Positions 34,423 to 42,953 of a stretch of DNA of 53,267 nt are shown here, one piece after another. Under the pieces are notes generated by a model. The model made no database searches. It was not told where the DNA came from and saw only the letters and a program-made list of their open reading frames with translations. The first letter of the stretch is position 1; the number at the start of each line of letters is the position of its first letter. The position numbers and the translations under genes are program-made. Source of the stretch: Micrococcus sp. EYE_212 (GTDB taxonomy: Bacteria; Actinomycetota; Actinomycetes; Actinomycetales; Micrococcaceae); the NCBI RefSeq assembly GCF_023147585.1, contig NZ_JAHXOZ010000016.1, positions 1 to 53,267 on the forward strand, in the 5' to 3' direction.

Positions 34423-34947
34423 ATGGGCGGCTCCGACGCGAAGACCCTGATCGTCCTGCGGCATGCCAAGGCCGGCTGGCCCGAGGGGGCGGACGACCAC
34501 GACCGCCCGCTCGCCGCGCGCGGGCACGAGCAGGCGCCCGCCGCCGGCCGCTGGCTCCGGGAGAACGGGCTCGTCCCGGACGGCATCGTCTGCTCGGACG
34601 CCTTGCGCACCCGGCAGACCTGCGTGTGGGTGTGCGAGCAGCTCGGCGAGCTCGCCCCCACCCCCTATCTGGACCGACGGCTCTACGAGGCCGACGCCGC
34701 CCGCGCGCTCTCGATCGTCAACGAGACCGAGGAGGGCGTCCGCTGCCTCCTAGTCGTGGGTCACATGCCGTGGGTGCAGAACCTCGGCATGCGCCTCATG
34801 AGCCTCGACTCGGACCAGGACGCAGCGCTGGCCATGACGGAGCACTACCCCACGCTGGGGCTGCAGGTCTTCCGGGTCGACAAGCCGTGGGCCGAGCTCG
34901 ACGGGCGCGACGCCGCCCTCACCCACTTCGTGGTGCCGGGCCGCTGA
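34423..34947 (+). CDS. SixA-like histidine phosphatase family protein, 174 aa
   Basis: The catalytic His is H14 in the RHAKAG motif (TLIVLRHAKAGWPEGADDHD). The second His is in LLVVGHMPWVQNLGMRL, and the arginine/Glu positions fit GIVCSDALRTRQTCVWVCEQ. SixA proteins remove phosphate from phosphohistidine in phosphotransfer proteins; other members of this short branch have unknown substrates. The gene follows the receiver-less winged-helix regulator by 10 bases and lacks its own promoter or a clear ribosome site, so they are probably co-transcribed. Confidence 0.88.
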   Translation: MGGSDAKTLIVLRHAKAGWPEGADDHDRPLAARGHEQAPAAGRWLRENGLVPDGIVCSDALRTRQTCVWVCEQLGELAPTPYLDRRLYEADAARALSIVNETEEGVRCLLVVGHMPWVQNLGMRLMSLDSDQDAALAMTEHYPTLGLQVFRVDKPWAELDGRDAALTHFVVPGR

Positions 34948-34993
34948 CGCCGCCGGAGCGGGCCCCGACGTCGCTGGACCTCTCGGGGACGAC

Positions 34994-35027
34994 GAAGGCC
35001 CCCGCTCTCCGAGGAGCGGGGGCCTTC
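34994..35027. terminator. Bidirectional terminator between the SixA-like gene and tRNA-Arg
   Basis: GAAGGCCCCCGCTC (34994-35007) pairs with GAGCGGGGGCCTTC (35014-35027) around a six-base loop. It is placed to stop both the plus-strand operon and the minus-strand tRNA. Confidence 0.85.
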
Positions 35028-35031
35028 CCTG

Positions 35032-35108
<77 letters not shown>

Positions 35109-35144
35109 ATCTTCCGTTCCGCTGGAGCGGATCGAACTCGTAGA

Positions 35145-35173
35145 ACTATACACACCTTCCCCCGCACGTGCAA
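35145..35173 (-). promoter_or_regulatory. Promoter of tRNA-Arg
   Basis: On the minus strand TTGCAC (35173-35168) and TATAGT (35150-35145) are 17 bases apart, close to the sigma-70-like consensus, about 36 bases before the mature tRNA. Confidence 0.75.
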
Positions 35174-35353
35174 AACGGGCCCCGTGGGCGGCCGGGCCGC
35201 CCTCGGGTGAGGCCGCCCTGGGCGGCCTCGCCGCAGGCCCCTCGGGTACCATGGCCCCAAGACCGTGCGACCACAACGGCGTGGCGCACCATGATCGGTG
35301 TGCACGTCTGTGGTGGGACGGAACGGTACAGGACCCCTACGGGAGGACTCTCC

Positions 35354-37195
35354 ATGGCTGACAACGCCACCCCCACCTTCGCGGAGCGTGCTGTGCAGGA
35401 CGCGCCCACGGACTACGCCCAGCTGCGCGACTGGGTCGCCGAGATCGCCGAGCTGACGCAGCCGGACGAGGTCCACTGGGTGGACGGTTCCGAGGAGGAG
35501 TACGACCGCCTCGCCGCCGAGCTCGTCGAGGCCGGCACCCTGACGAAGCTGAACGACGACCTCTTCCCGCACTCGTTCGCCGCGTTCTCCGACCCGGCCG
35601 ACGTCGCCCGCGTGGAGGACCGCACGTTCATCTGCTCCGAGAAGGAGGAGGACGCGGGCTTCACCAACAACTGGAAGGCCCCCGCCGAGATGCACGGCAT
35701 CCTCGACGACGCCTTCCGCGGCTCCATGCGCGGCCGCACCATGTACGTGATCCCGTTCGTCATGGGCCACCTCGACGCCGAGGACCCCAAGTACGGCGTG
35801 GAGATCACCGACTCCGCCTACGTCGTGATGTCCATGCGCATCATGGCCCGCATCGGCACCGACGTGCTGGAGAAGATGTCCCGCGAGCAGGCCTTCTACG
35901 TGCCCGCCGTGCACTCCGTGGGCGCCCCCCTCGCCCCCGGCGAGCAGGACGTGCCGTGGCCGTGCAACGCCACCAAGTGGATCGTGCACTTCCCCGAGGA
36001 GCGCTCCATCTGGTCGTACGGCTCGGGCTACGGCGGCAACGCCCTGCTGGGCAAGAAGTGCTACGCGCTGCGCATCGCCTCCGTGATGGCGCGGGACGAG
36101 GGCTGGCTGGCCGAGCACATGCTGATCCTCAAGCTCACCAACCCCGAGGGCCGTGCCTTCCACATCACGGGCGCCTTCCCCTCCGCGTGCGGCAAGACCA
36201 ACCTCGCGCTGATCGACCCCACGATCGAGGGCTGGAAGGCCGAGACCCTGGGCGACGACATCACGTGGATCCGCGCCGGCCACGACGGCGAGCTGCGCGT
36301 GATCAACCCCGAGACCGGCTACTTCGGCGTGGCCCCCGGCACGGGCTGGTCCACCAACCCGAACGCCATGCGCGCGATCGCCCGCGGCAACTCCATCTTC
36401 ACCAACGTCGCCCTCACGGACGACGGCGGCGTGTGGTGGGAGGGCATGACGGACGAGGTGCCCGCGCACTTGACCGACTGGCGCGGGAACGACTGGACGC
36501 CCGAGTCCGACACCCCGGCAGCCCACCCCAACTCGCGCTTCTGCACCCCGATCGAGCAGACCGACATGCTCGCGGACGAGTACCGGGACCCGGCCGGCGT
36601 GAAGCTGGACGCGATCCTCTTCGGCGGCCGCCGCAAGACCACCGTCCCCCTCGTGACGGAGGCCTTCGATTGGGAGGACGGCATCCTCAAGGGCGCCACC
36701 CTCTCCTCGGAGACCACCGCGGCCGCCGCCGGCGCTGTGGGCGTGGTGCGCCGCGACCCGATGGCCATGCTGCCGTTCCTCGGCTACGACGCCGGCGACT
36801 ACCTGGCCCACTGGATCGAGGAGTCCGGCAAGGCCGACGCGGAGAAGCTGCCGCGCATCTACCTCGTGAACTGGTTCCGCCGCAACCGCGACGGCGGCTT
36901 CGCGTGGCCCGGCTTCGGTGAGAACTCCCGCGTGCTCAAGTGGGTCGCGGAGCGTCTCGAGGGCAAGGCCGACGCCGTGGAGACCCCGATCGGCTTCACC
37001 CCCACCCCCGAGTCCCTCGACCTGACCGGCCTGGACGTGTCCGACGCGGACCTCGATGACGCCCTCAAGGTGGACCGTGAGGAGTGGGCCAAGGAGTCCG
37101 AGCTCATCGAGGAGTGGCTGGAGCGCTTCGGCGACTCGCTGCCCGCCTCCATCCGCGAGCGCTACGAGGCCCAGAAGGCACGCTTCGCGCTCTGA
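35354..37195 (+). CDS. pckG: Phosphoenolpyruvate carboxykinase (GTP), 613 aa
   Basis: It converts oxaloacetate and GTP to PEP, GDP and CO2, the entry to gluconeogenesis. The GTP-type family is shown by [60 protein letters not shown], the P-loop/hyper-reactive Cys region near residues 273-284 ([16 protein letters not shown]), [29 protein letters not shown], and [20 protein letters not shown]. The length is standard. GGGAGGA lies before ATG 35354; the frame extends back to 35168 without similarity. The 180-base upstream region has an imperfect GTGCGACCAC/GTGGCGCAC inverted repeat at about 35266-35290 that could bind a regulator. Confidence 0.97.
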   Translation: MADNATPTFAERAVQDAPTDYAQLRDWVAEIAELTQPDEVHWVDGSEEEYDRLAAELVEAGTLTKLNDDLFPHSFAAFSDPADVARVEDRTFICSEKEEDAGFTNNWKAPAEMHGILDDAFRGSMRGRTMYVIPFVMGHLDAEDPKYGVEITDSAYVVMSMRIMARIGTDVLEKMSREQAFYVPAVHSVGAPLAPGEQDVPWPCNATKWIVHFPEERSIWSYGSGYGGNALLGKKCYALRIASVMARDEGWLAEHMLILKLTNPEGRAFHITGAFPSACGKTNLALIDPTIEGWKAETLGDDITWIRAGHDGELRVINPETGYFGVAPGTGWSTNPNAMRAIARGNSIFTNVALTDDGGVWWEGMTDEVPAHLTDWRGNDWTPESDTPAAHPNSRFCTPIEQTDMLADEYRDPAGVKLDAILFGGRRKTTVPLVTEAFDWEDGILKGATLSSETTAAAAGAVGVVRRDPMAMLPFLGYDAGDYLAHWIEESGKADAEKLPRIYLVNWFRRNRDGGFAWPGFGENSRVLKWVAERLEGKADAVETPIGFTPTPESLDLTGLDVSDADLDDALKVDREEWAKESELIEEWLERFGDSLPASIRERYEAQKARFAL

Positions 37196-37206
37196 GCCCC
37201 GCCACC

Positions 37207-37260
37207 GACGACGTCGGCCCCCCACCTCCGCGAAGAAGGAGGTGGGGGGCCGACGTCGTC
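37207..37260. terminator. Very strong bidirectional terminator between pckG and hmp
   Basis: A perfect 23-base stem runs from 37207-37229 to 37238-37260 around the loop GCGAAGAA. The two genes converge on it. Confidence 0.93.
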
Positions 37261-37276
37261 CTGCGGGCGGCTCCGC

Positions 37277-38461
37277 TCAGACGGCGAGCCAGAGGTCCGG
37301 GCCGAAGATCTCGTAGCGGATCCCGGTCGCCGGCACGCCGGCGTCGATCAGCGCGGAGCGGGTGGCCTGCATGAAGGCCAGCGGGCCGCAGAGGATGACC
37401 TCGGCGCCGGCGGGGAGCTCGATCTCGGAGGGGTCCATGCGGCCCTCGTGGACGGTGATGCCCTCGGGCGCCTGCTCCGGGGCCACGCCGAGCCACAGGT
37501 GGGCCTGGGCGTTCGGCAGCGCGGAGAGCGACTCCGTGAGCTGCCCGAGCAGGGCCACGGACTCCAGGGAGGCATCGGCGTGCAGGACGACGACCTCGCG
37601 GTCGGACCCCTGTTCGGCCAGCGAGCTCAGGATGGAGGCGGCCGGCGTGATGCCGATGCCCGCGGTGGCGAGCATGAGGGGCGCCGAGTCGTCCTTCGGG
37701 GTGATCTCGCCGTAGGGGTTGGACAGCTCGACGACGTCCCCGACCTCCACCGCGTTGATGAGCGTGGGGGAGACCTCGCCGGCCTCGTCCAGCTTCACGG
37801 TGATCACGCGCTCGGTGGTGGAGGCGGCGTGGTCCGAGAGCGAGTACTGCCGGGCCTGGCGCAGGCCGTCGGCCACCTTGACGCGCACCGAGACGAAGCC
37901 GCCGGCCTCGCCGGGGGTCTGCGGGGTGTCGTCGGCCGGCTCGAAGCGGAAGGTCACGGCGGCGTTGCCGGTGGGCTCCTTGGAGACGACCTTCCAGTCG
38001 AGCCACATCTTGTCGTTGGCCTGCTTGGCGTAGAGGCCCTTCTCGAGCTTGATCAGGGCGTCGGCCATGAGCCAGTACACCTCGGTCCAGGCCTCGGCGA
38101 CCTCGGGGGTCACGGCGTCGCCGAGGACGTCGGCGATGGCCCAGAAGAGGTTCTCGTAGACGATCTGGTACTGGTCCTCGGTGATGCCGAGGGCGGTGTG
38201 CTTGTGCGCGATCCGCGCGAGCACGGCCTCGGGCAGGGAGTCGGGGTGCTCGAGCTGGTGCACCGCGAAGCGCACGATCGAGCCGGCCAGGGCCTGGGCC
38301 TGCTCGCCGCTGCGCTGGTTGGCGCGGGAGAACAGCCCGTCCAGCAGCTCCGGATGGGCCTCGAACATGTGGGCGTAGAACTTCGGCGTGATCTCCGGCA
38401 TGTGCTCGGCGACGACGGCGGCGGTGGCCTCGATGACGGGGCGGGACTTCTCGGACAGCAT
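37277..38461 (-). CDS. hmp: Flavohaemoprotein / nitric oxide dioxygenase, 394 aa
   Basis: The globin domain (1-140) has the proximal His in ARIAHKHTALGITEDQYQIV (H88) and a distal-side LVENLFWAIADVLG-like helix. The FAD domain shows ARQYSLSDHA, the RxYS flavin motif. The NAD domain has LMLATAGIGITPAASILSSL, VVLHADASLESVALLGQLTE and EVILCGPLAFMQATRSALID. It oxidises NO to nitrate with NADH and O2. GAGGAG lies six bases before ATG 38461. It is downstream of nsrR in the same orientation, with a palindromic NsrR-like box between, so NO-responsive control is likely. Confidence 0.95.
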   Translation of the reverse strand: MLSEKSRPVIEATAAVVAEHMPEITPKFYAHMFEAHPELLDGLFSRANQRSGEQAQALAGSIVRFAVHQLEHPDSLPEAVLARIAHKHTALGITEDQYQIVYENLFWAIADVLGDAVTPEVAEAWTEVYWLMADALIKLEKGLYAKQANDKMWLDWKVVSKEPTGNAAVTFRFEPADDTPQTPGEAGGFVSVRVKVADGLRQARQYSLSDHAASTTERVITVKLDEAGEVSPTLINAVEVGDVVELSNPYGEITPKDDSAPLMLATAGIGITPAASILSSLAEQGSDREVVVLHADASLESVALLGQLTESLSALPNAQAHLWLGVAPEQAPEGITVHEGRMDPSEIELPAGAEVILCGPLAFMQATRSALIDAGVPATGIRYEIFGPDLWLAV

Positions 38462-38487
38462 GGGGGTCTCCTCGGGAGCCTTATATG

Positions 38488-38502
38488 TGCATTGTCGATG
38501 CA
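38488..38502. promoter_or_regulatory. Candidate NsrR-binding palindrome upstream of hmp
   Basis: TGCATTGTCGATGCA is a palindrome with TGCAT/ATGCA arms, 27 bases before the hmp start and three bases after the nsrR stop. It sits in the only A/T-rich patch of the junction. Repressor identity is inferred from the adjacent nsrR. Confidence 0.6.
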
Positions 38503-38505
38503 AGA

Positions 38506-38979
38506 TTACACCGTGGCCGCGTGGGATCCCATCGCGGGCAGGCCCAGGGAGACCGGCCCCGCGGCGCCCGCTCCGCCCGGACGCACGAGGTCACGGACCG
38601 TCAGGAGGTCGAGCTCGGCCATGAAGGCCTCCCGGGCGCGAGCGAGGGCCTCCCGCAGTCGGCAGTCCGCCGCGAACGGGCACGGGACGCCCGTCTCGTG
38701 GCCGGCGCAGTCGAGGACCTCGGCGCGGGGGCTCAGGTCGCGCACGAGCTCTCCGACGCGCTGGTCCAGCCCCGCCTCCGTGATCCGGGCGCCGCCCAGC
38801 CGGCCGCGGGCCACCTGGATGGTCCCGCGGCGGCGCAGCTCGGCCACGGCCTTGATGACGTGGTTGTACGGCACGTGGATCTCGTCCGCGATCCGTTGGC
38901 TGGTCAGCTGGCGCCCCTCGGCGCGGGCGAGCACCATGAGGACGCGCAGGCTCACGTCGGTGAACGCGTTCAACTTCAT
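38506..38979 (-). CDS. nsrR: Rrf2-family NO-responsive repressor, 157 aa
   Basis: The winged helix is MKLNAFTDVSLRVLMVLARA and SQRIADEIHVPYNHVIKAVA, followed by GARITEAGLDQRVGELVRDL. Residue D8 and cysteines C91, C100 and C106 (DCAGHETGVPCPFAADCRL) match the ligands of NsrR [4Fe-4S] clusters in actinobacteria. NO damages the cluster and releases DNA. The gene is immediately upstream of hmp, which is its usual target. GAGAAT seven bases before the ATG is a possible leaderless -10. Confidence 0.93.
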   Translation of the reverse strand: MKLNAFTDVSLRVLMVLARAEGRQLTSQRIADEIHVPYNHVIKAVAELRRRGTIQVARGRLGGARITEAGLDQRVGELVRDLSPRAEVLDCAGHETGVPCPFAADCRLREALARAREAFMAELDLLTVRDLVRPGGAGAAGPVSLGLPAMGSHAATV

Positions 38980-39096
38980 GGCGCCGATTCTCCCATCGGG
39001 GGGCACGCTCCTGCACAGGCGCCCCACGGGAGGCCTGCGTCCCCGGCGTCCCGGCGCCCGCCTCATCCTGTCCGCCTCCGTTGGCATACTGGCGCC

Positions 39097-41310
39097 ATGA
39101 CCTCCCCCAGGCACGACGCCGGCCCGCCCCTCCCTCCCGTCGCCGCCCCGGGCGGCCCGCGGCGTGAGCCCGCGGCGGACCCGGAGCTGCACTCCCAGGC
39201 CCTGGAGGTCCTGCGCCGCCTGGTGGACCGGCCGGACGCCGAGTTCAAGGAGGGCCAGTACGAGTCCGTCGAGGCGCTCGTGGCGCACCGCCGGCGGGCG
39301 CTGGTGGTGCAGCGCACCGGCTGGGGCAAGTCCGCCGTGTACTTCGTGGCGTCCCTGCTGCTGCGGGCGCGGGGCGCCGGCCCCACGCTCATCGTCTCCC
39401 CGTTGCTGGCCCTCATGCGGGACCAGGTCTCGGCGGCGGCGCGCGCGGGCGTGCGGGCCGTGTCCGTGAGCTCCGCGAACTCCACCGAGTGGGACGAGGT
39501 CCGGGCCAAGCTCGCGGCGGACGAGGTGGACGTGCTGCTGATCTCCCCGGAGCGGCTGACCAATCCCCGCTTCCGCGAGGAGCAGCTGCCGGACCTCGTG
39601 GCCCGCATGGGCCTGCTCGTGGTGGACGAGGCCCACTGCATCTCCGACTGGGGGCACGACTTCCGGCCGGACTACCGGCGCATCCGCGACCTGATCGGAC
39701 AGCTGCCCTCCCAGGGACCCCGGGCGGTGCCCGTGCTGGCCACCACCGCCACGGCCAACGCGCGCGTCGTGCAGGACGTGGTGGAGCAGCTCGGCGTGGA
39801 CTCGGCGCAGGACGTCTTCGTGCTGCGCGGTCCGCTGGCGCGCGCCTCGCTGCGCCTCGGCGTGCTGCGGCTGCCGAACCCCGCGGCCCGCCTCGCGTGG
39901 CTGCTTGCCCACCTGGGAGAGCTGCCGGGTTCAGGCATCGTCTACGCGCTCACGGTCTCCGCGGCGGAGGACACGGCGCGGGTGCTGCGCGAGGCCGGCC
40001 ACGAGGTGGTGGCCTACACGGGCCGCACGGACCCGGAGCAGCGCGCCCGCATCGAGGAGGACCTCAAGGCCAACCGCGTGAAGGCGGTGGTGGCCACGTC
40101 CGCGCTCGGCATGGGGTTCGACAAGCCGGACCTCACGTTCGTCGTGCACCTCGGGGCGCCGAGCTCCCCGGTGGCGTACTACCAGCAGGTCGGCCGCGCG
40201 GGCCGTGGAACGGACCACGCGGACGTGCTCCTGCTGCCCGGCGCGGAGGACCGCCAGATCTGGCAGTACTTCGCCACGGCCTCCATGCCGGACGAGGCCC
40301 AGGCCCACACGGTGCTCGCGGCGCTCTCCGCGGACGGCGGGGCGATGTCCGTGGCGGCGCTGGAGCCCGCCGTGAGCATCAAGCGCACCGCCCTCGAGCT
40401 GCTGCTCAAGGTGCTCGCCGTGGACGGTGCGGTGGAGCGCGTGGGCGGCGGCTGGCGGTCCACGGGCCGCCCCTGGACCTACGACGGCGAGCGCTACGCC
40501 CGCGTGGCCGAGGCCCGCCGTGCGGAGGAGCGCCTCATGCTGGACTACCAGACGACGCAGACGTGCCGCATGGAGTTCCTGGCGCGGACCCTGGACGATC
40601 CCACGGCCGCGCCGTGCGGGCGGTGCGACGTCTGCGCCGGCCCGTGGTACCCCACGGGCTCGGACGGTGCCGCTCGGGAGCGCGCCGAGCACGCCCTGCA
40701 CCGGGCCGGCGTCCCCCTCGAGCCGCGCCGCATGTGGCCCTCCGGGATGGACCGGCTGGGCGTGCCGGTGACGGGCCGCATGGCCGCCGGCGCGCAGGCG
40801 GAGGAGGGGCGCGCCCTCGCGCGTCTGACGGACCTGGGCTGGGGCGGAGTCCTGCGCGAGCTGCTCGCCGCGCCGGATGCCCCGGTGCCGGAGAACGTGC
40901 TGCAGGGCGCCGTGGGGGTCCTCGCCGGGTGGGGCTGGCAGGACCGCCCCATCGCGGTGGTGGCCATGCCCTCGAGGGGGCGGCCACAGCTCGTGGGCTC
41001 CTTCGCCGAGGGGGTCGCACGGATCGGCCGCCTGCCGTTCCTCGGCACCCTCGACCTCGTGGGCGGCGGCCCGACGGCCGGCCCGGGCGGCAACAGCGCC
41101 TACCGGCTGGCCTCGGTCCACGGCCGCTTCGCCGTCCCGCAGGCCATGGCCCACATGCTCCGCACGGCGCCTGAGGCGGGGCACGTCGGCCCCGTCCTGC
41201 TCGTGGACGACCTCGTGGACTCCCGGTGGTCGCTGGCCGAGGCCACGCGGGTGCTGCGCGAGGCCGGTGCCCAGGGGGTGCTGCCCTTCGTCCTCGCCCA
41301 GTCCGGCTGA
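39097..41310 (+). CDS. recQ: RecQ-family DNA helicase with a phosphoribosyltransferase-like C-terminus, 737 aa
   Basis: The helicase core has GQYESVEALVAHRRRALVVQ, Walker A with K78 (RTGWGKSAVYF), DEAH in LLVVDEAHCISDWGHDFRPD, GIVYALTVSAAEDTARVLRE, VATSALGMGFDKPDLTFVVH and QQVGRAGRG. The zinc site is CRMEFLARTLDD with PCGRCDVCAGPW. Instead of an HRDC domain, the last 130 residues read RPIAVVAMPSRGRPQLVGSF and, at about 703-722, VLLVDDLVDSRWSLAEATRV, the PRPP-binding signature of phosphoribosyltransferases. CATACT lies six bases before ATG 39097. The frame extends upstream without homology. It is a single gene, convergent with manB. Confidence 0.92.
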   Translation: MTSPRHDAGPPLPPVAAPGGPRREPAADPELHSQALEVLRRLVDRPDAEFKEGQYESVEALVAHRRRALVVQRTGWGKSAVYFVASLLLRARGAGPTLIVSPLLALMRDQVSAAARAGVRAVSVSSANSTEWDEVRAKLAADEVDVLLISPERLTNPRFREEQLPDLVARMGLLVVDEAHCISDWGHDFRPDYRRIRDLIGQLPSQGPRAVPVLATTATANARVVQDVVEQLGVDSAQDVFVLRGPLARASLRLGVLRLPNPAARLAWLLAHLGELPGSGIVYALTVSAAEDTARVLREAGHEVVAYTGRTDPEQRARIEEDLKANRVKAVVATSALGMGFDKPDLTFVVHLGAPSSPVAYYQQVGRAGRGTDHADVLLLPGAEDRQIWQYFATASMPDEAQAHTVLAALSADGGAMSVAALEPAVSIKRTALELLLKVLAVDGAVERVGGGWRSTGRPWTYDGERYARVAEARRAEERLMLDYQTTQTCRMEFLARTLDDPTAAPCGRCDVCAGPWYPTGSDGAARERAEHALHRAGVPLEPRRMWPSGMDRLGVPVTGRMAAGAQAEEGRALARLTDLGWGGVLRELLAAPDAPVPENVLQGAVGVLAGWGWQDRPIAVVAMPSRGRPQLVGSFAEGVARIGRLPFLGTLDLVGGGPTAGPGGNSAYRLASVHGRFAVPQAMAHMLRTAPEAGHVGPVLLVDDLVDSRWSLAEATRVLREAGAQGVLPFVLAQSG

Positions 41311-41373
41311 TTCGACAGAGCTGAGGCGGCGGAGGCTGATTCGCCGGGACCCGACGTGACGAGGGCTGACACG

Positions 41374-41409
41374 CCGAGGGGGCCGGACCGGATGGTCCGG
41401 CCCCCTCGG
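41374..41409. terminator. Bidirectional terminator between recQ and manB
   Basis: A perfect 16-base stem, CCGAGGGGGCCGGACC to GGTCCGGCCCCCTCGG, around the loop GGAT. Confidence 0.92.
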
Positions 41410-41439
41410 GCCCGTGGAGGGCGGTCCGCCCGCCGTCCG

Positions 41440-42915
41440 TCAGCGCTCGGTGCGGACGATCTCCAGCACCGCGTCGCGGATGGCCTCCATGGTCTCCGGG
41501 GTCCGGGCCTCGCCGTTGTAGCGCAGGAACGGCTCCGTGTTGGAGGGGCGCAGGTTGAACCACCATGAGCCGTCGGCCGCGGAGACGGTGGTGCCGTCCA
41601 TGCGGAGCACGCGCGTGGCCACGCCCGCGAAGTCCCCGTGGGTGGCCTGGCCGGCGTCGCCGCCGTCCTCGGCGCCCGCGGCGAACTGCGCGAGCACGGC
41701 GGCCACGGCGGCGTCCTTGTCCTCCACCTTCGAGTTGACCTCGCCCGAGGCGAAGTACGGCTCGTACTCCTCGGCCAGCTCGCTCAGGGGCTGCTCCTGC
41801 TCGCCCAGGGCGGCCAGGACGTGCATCGCGGCCAGCATGCCGGTGTCCGCGTTGAAGAAGTCACGGAAGTAGTAGTGCGCGGAGTGCTCGCCGCCGAACA
41901 CGGCGCCCTCGGACGCCATGACCGCCTTGATGAAGGAGTGGCCCACACGGGTCACCACGGCGCGGCCGCCGTCGGCCTCCACCAGCTCGGGCACCGCTCG
42001 GGAGGTGATGAGGTTGTGGATGATCACGGGGGTCTCCTCCCCGTCCGCCTTCGCGCGGGCGATCTCGCGGCGCGCCACGAGGGCGGTGACCGCGGACGGG
42101 GACACGGGGTCGCCGTTCTCGTCGATCACGAAGCAGCGGTCGGCGTCTCCGTCGAAGGCCAGGCCGAGGTCCGCGCCGCGGTCCGTCACGGCCGCCTGCA
42201 GGTCGCGCAGGTTCTCCGACTCCAGCGGGTTGGCCGGGTGGTTCGGGAAGGTGCCGTCGAGCTCGAAGTAGAGCGGCTCGATGGTGAGCGGCAGGCCCGG
42301 CAGCAGCGTGTCCCCCAGGACCGCCGGAGTCGTGCGTCCCGCCATGCCGTTGCCCGCGTCCACCACGACCTTCAGCGGGCGGATGCCCCGCAGGTCCACG
42401 AGGGAGCGCAGGTACTCGGCGTAGGCGCCGAGGATCTCCTGCTCGGACACGGAGCCCGGGGCCTCCACCGCGGGGATCTCGCCGCCGTCCAGGTAGCGCT
42501 GGGCCACGTCGCGGATCTCGTAGAGGCCGGTGTCTGAGGAGACGGGCACCGCGCCGGCCTTGGCCATCTTCATGCCGTTGTACTCGGCCGGGTTGTGCGA
42601 GGCCGTGAACACCACGCCGGCGGCCTGCTTCACGCCGGCCGCGTAGTACAGCATGTCCGTGGAGATGAGGCCCAGCAGCAGCACGTTCGCGCCGCGAGCC
42701 GTGGCGCCGGCCGCGAAGGCGTCCATGAACTCGGGAGAGGAGGGGCGCATGTCCCCGCCCACCAGCACGGTCTGCCCGGCCAGCTCGAGGACGTCCACGA
42801 AGGCTGCGCCCACGGCTCGGACGGACTCCGCCGTGATGGTCTCGCCCACGATGCCGCGCACGTCATAGGCCTTGAAGGAGTCACGCAGGTCGATGGGTCC
42901 AGAGGAAGTAGTCAC
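41440..42915 (-). CDS. manB: Phosphomannomutase/phosphoglucomutase, 491 aa
   Basis: Alpha-D-phosphohexomutase motifs are complete: LRDSFKAYDVRGIVGETITA at the N-terminus, the phosphoserine loop with S106 (VVFTASHNPAEYNGMKMAKA), metal loop DLGLAFDGDADRCFVIDENG, sugar loop VFGGEHSAHYYFRDFFNADT, and the phosphate loop RPSNTEPFLRYNGEARTPE. It interconverts hexose-6-P and hexose-1-P for cell-wall and GDP-mannose synthesis. GTG 42915 is chosen because TACCAT lies seven bases upstream, overlapping the promoter of the divergent MFS gene. No Shine-Dalgarno sequence is present. Confidence 0.93.
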   Translation of the reverse strand: MTTSSGPIDLRDSFKAYDVRGIVGETITAESVRAVGAAFVDVLELAGQTVLVGGDMRPSSPEFMDAFAAGATARGANVLLLGLISTDMLYYAAGVKQAAGVVFTASHNPAEYNGMKMAKAGAVPVSSDTGLYEIRDVAQRYLDGGEIPAVEAPGSVSEQEILGAYAEYLRSLVDLRGIRPLKVVVDAGNGMAGRTTPAVLGDTLLPGLPLTIEPLYFELDGTFPNHPANPLESENLRDLQAAVTDRGADLGLAFDGDADRCFVIDENGDPVSPSAVTALVARREIARAKADGEETPVIIHNLITSRAVPELVEADGGRAVVTRVGHSFIKAVMASEGAVFGGEHSAHYYFRDFFNADTGMLAAMHVLAALGEQEQPLSELAEEYEPYFASGEVNSKVEDKDAAVAAVLAQFAAGAEDGGDAGQATHGDFAGVATRVLRMDGTTVSAADGSWWFNLRPSNTEPFLRYNGEARTPETMEAIRDAVLEIVRTER

Positions 42916-42922
42916 CCGACCG

Positions 42923-42947
42923 ATGGTAGTGGACCCCTGGATACAGT
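42923..42947. promoter_or_regulatory. Overlapping divergent leaderless promoters of manB and the MFS gene
   Basis: Minus-strand TACCAT (42928-42923) precedes the manB GTG by seven bases; plus-strand TACAGT (42942-42947) precedes the MFS GTG by six. Only 38 bases separate the two start codons, so the polymerase sites overlap. Confidence 0.55.
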
Positions 42948-42953
42948 GGGCTG

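Noticed and set aside
35266-35290. Imperfect GTGCGACCAC/GTGGCGCAC inverted repeat upstream of pckG as a firm operator
   Set aside because: Too imperfect, and no promoter could be placed confidently; mentioned only within the pckG entry.
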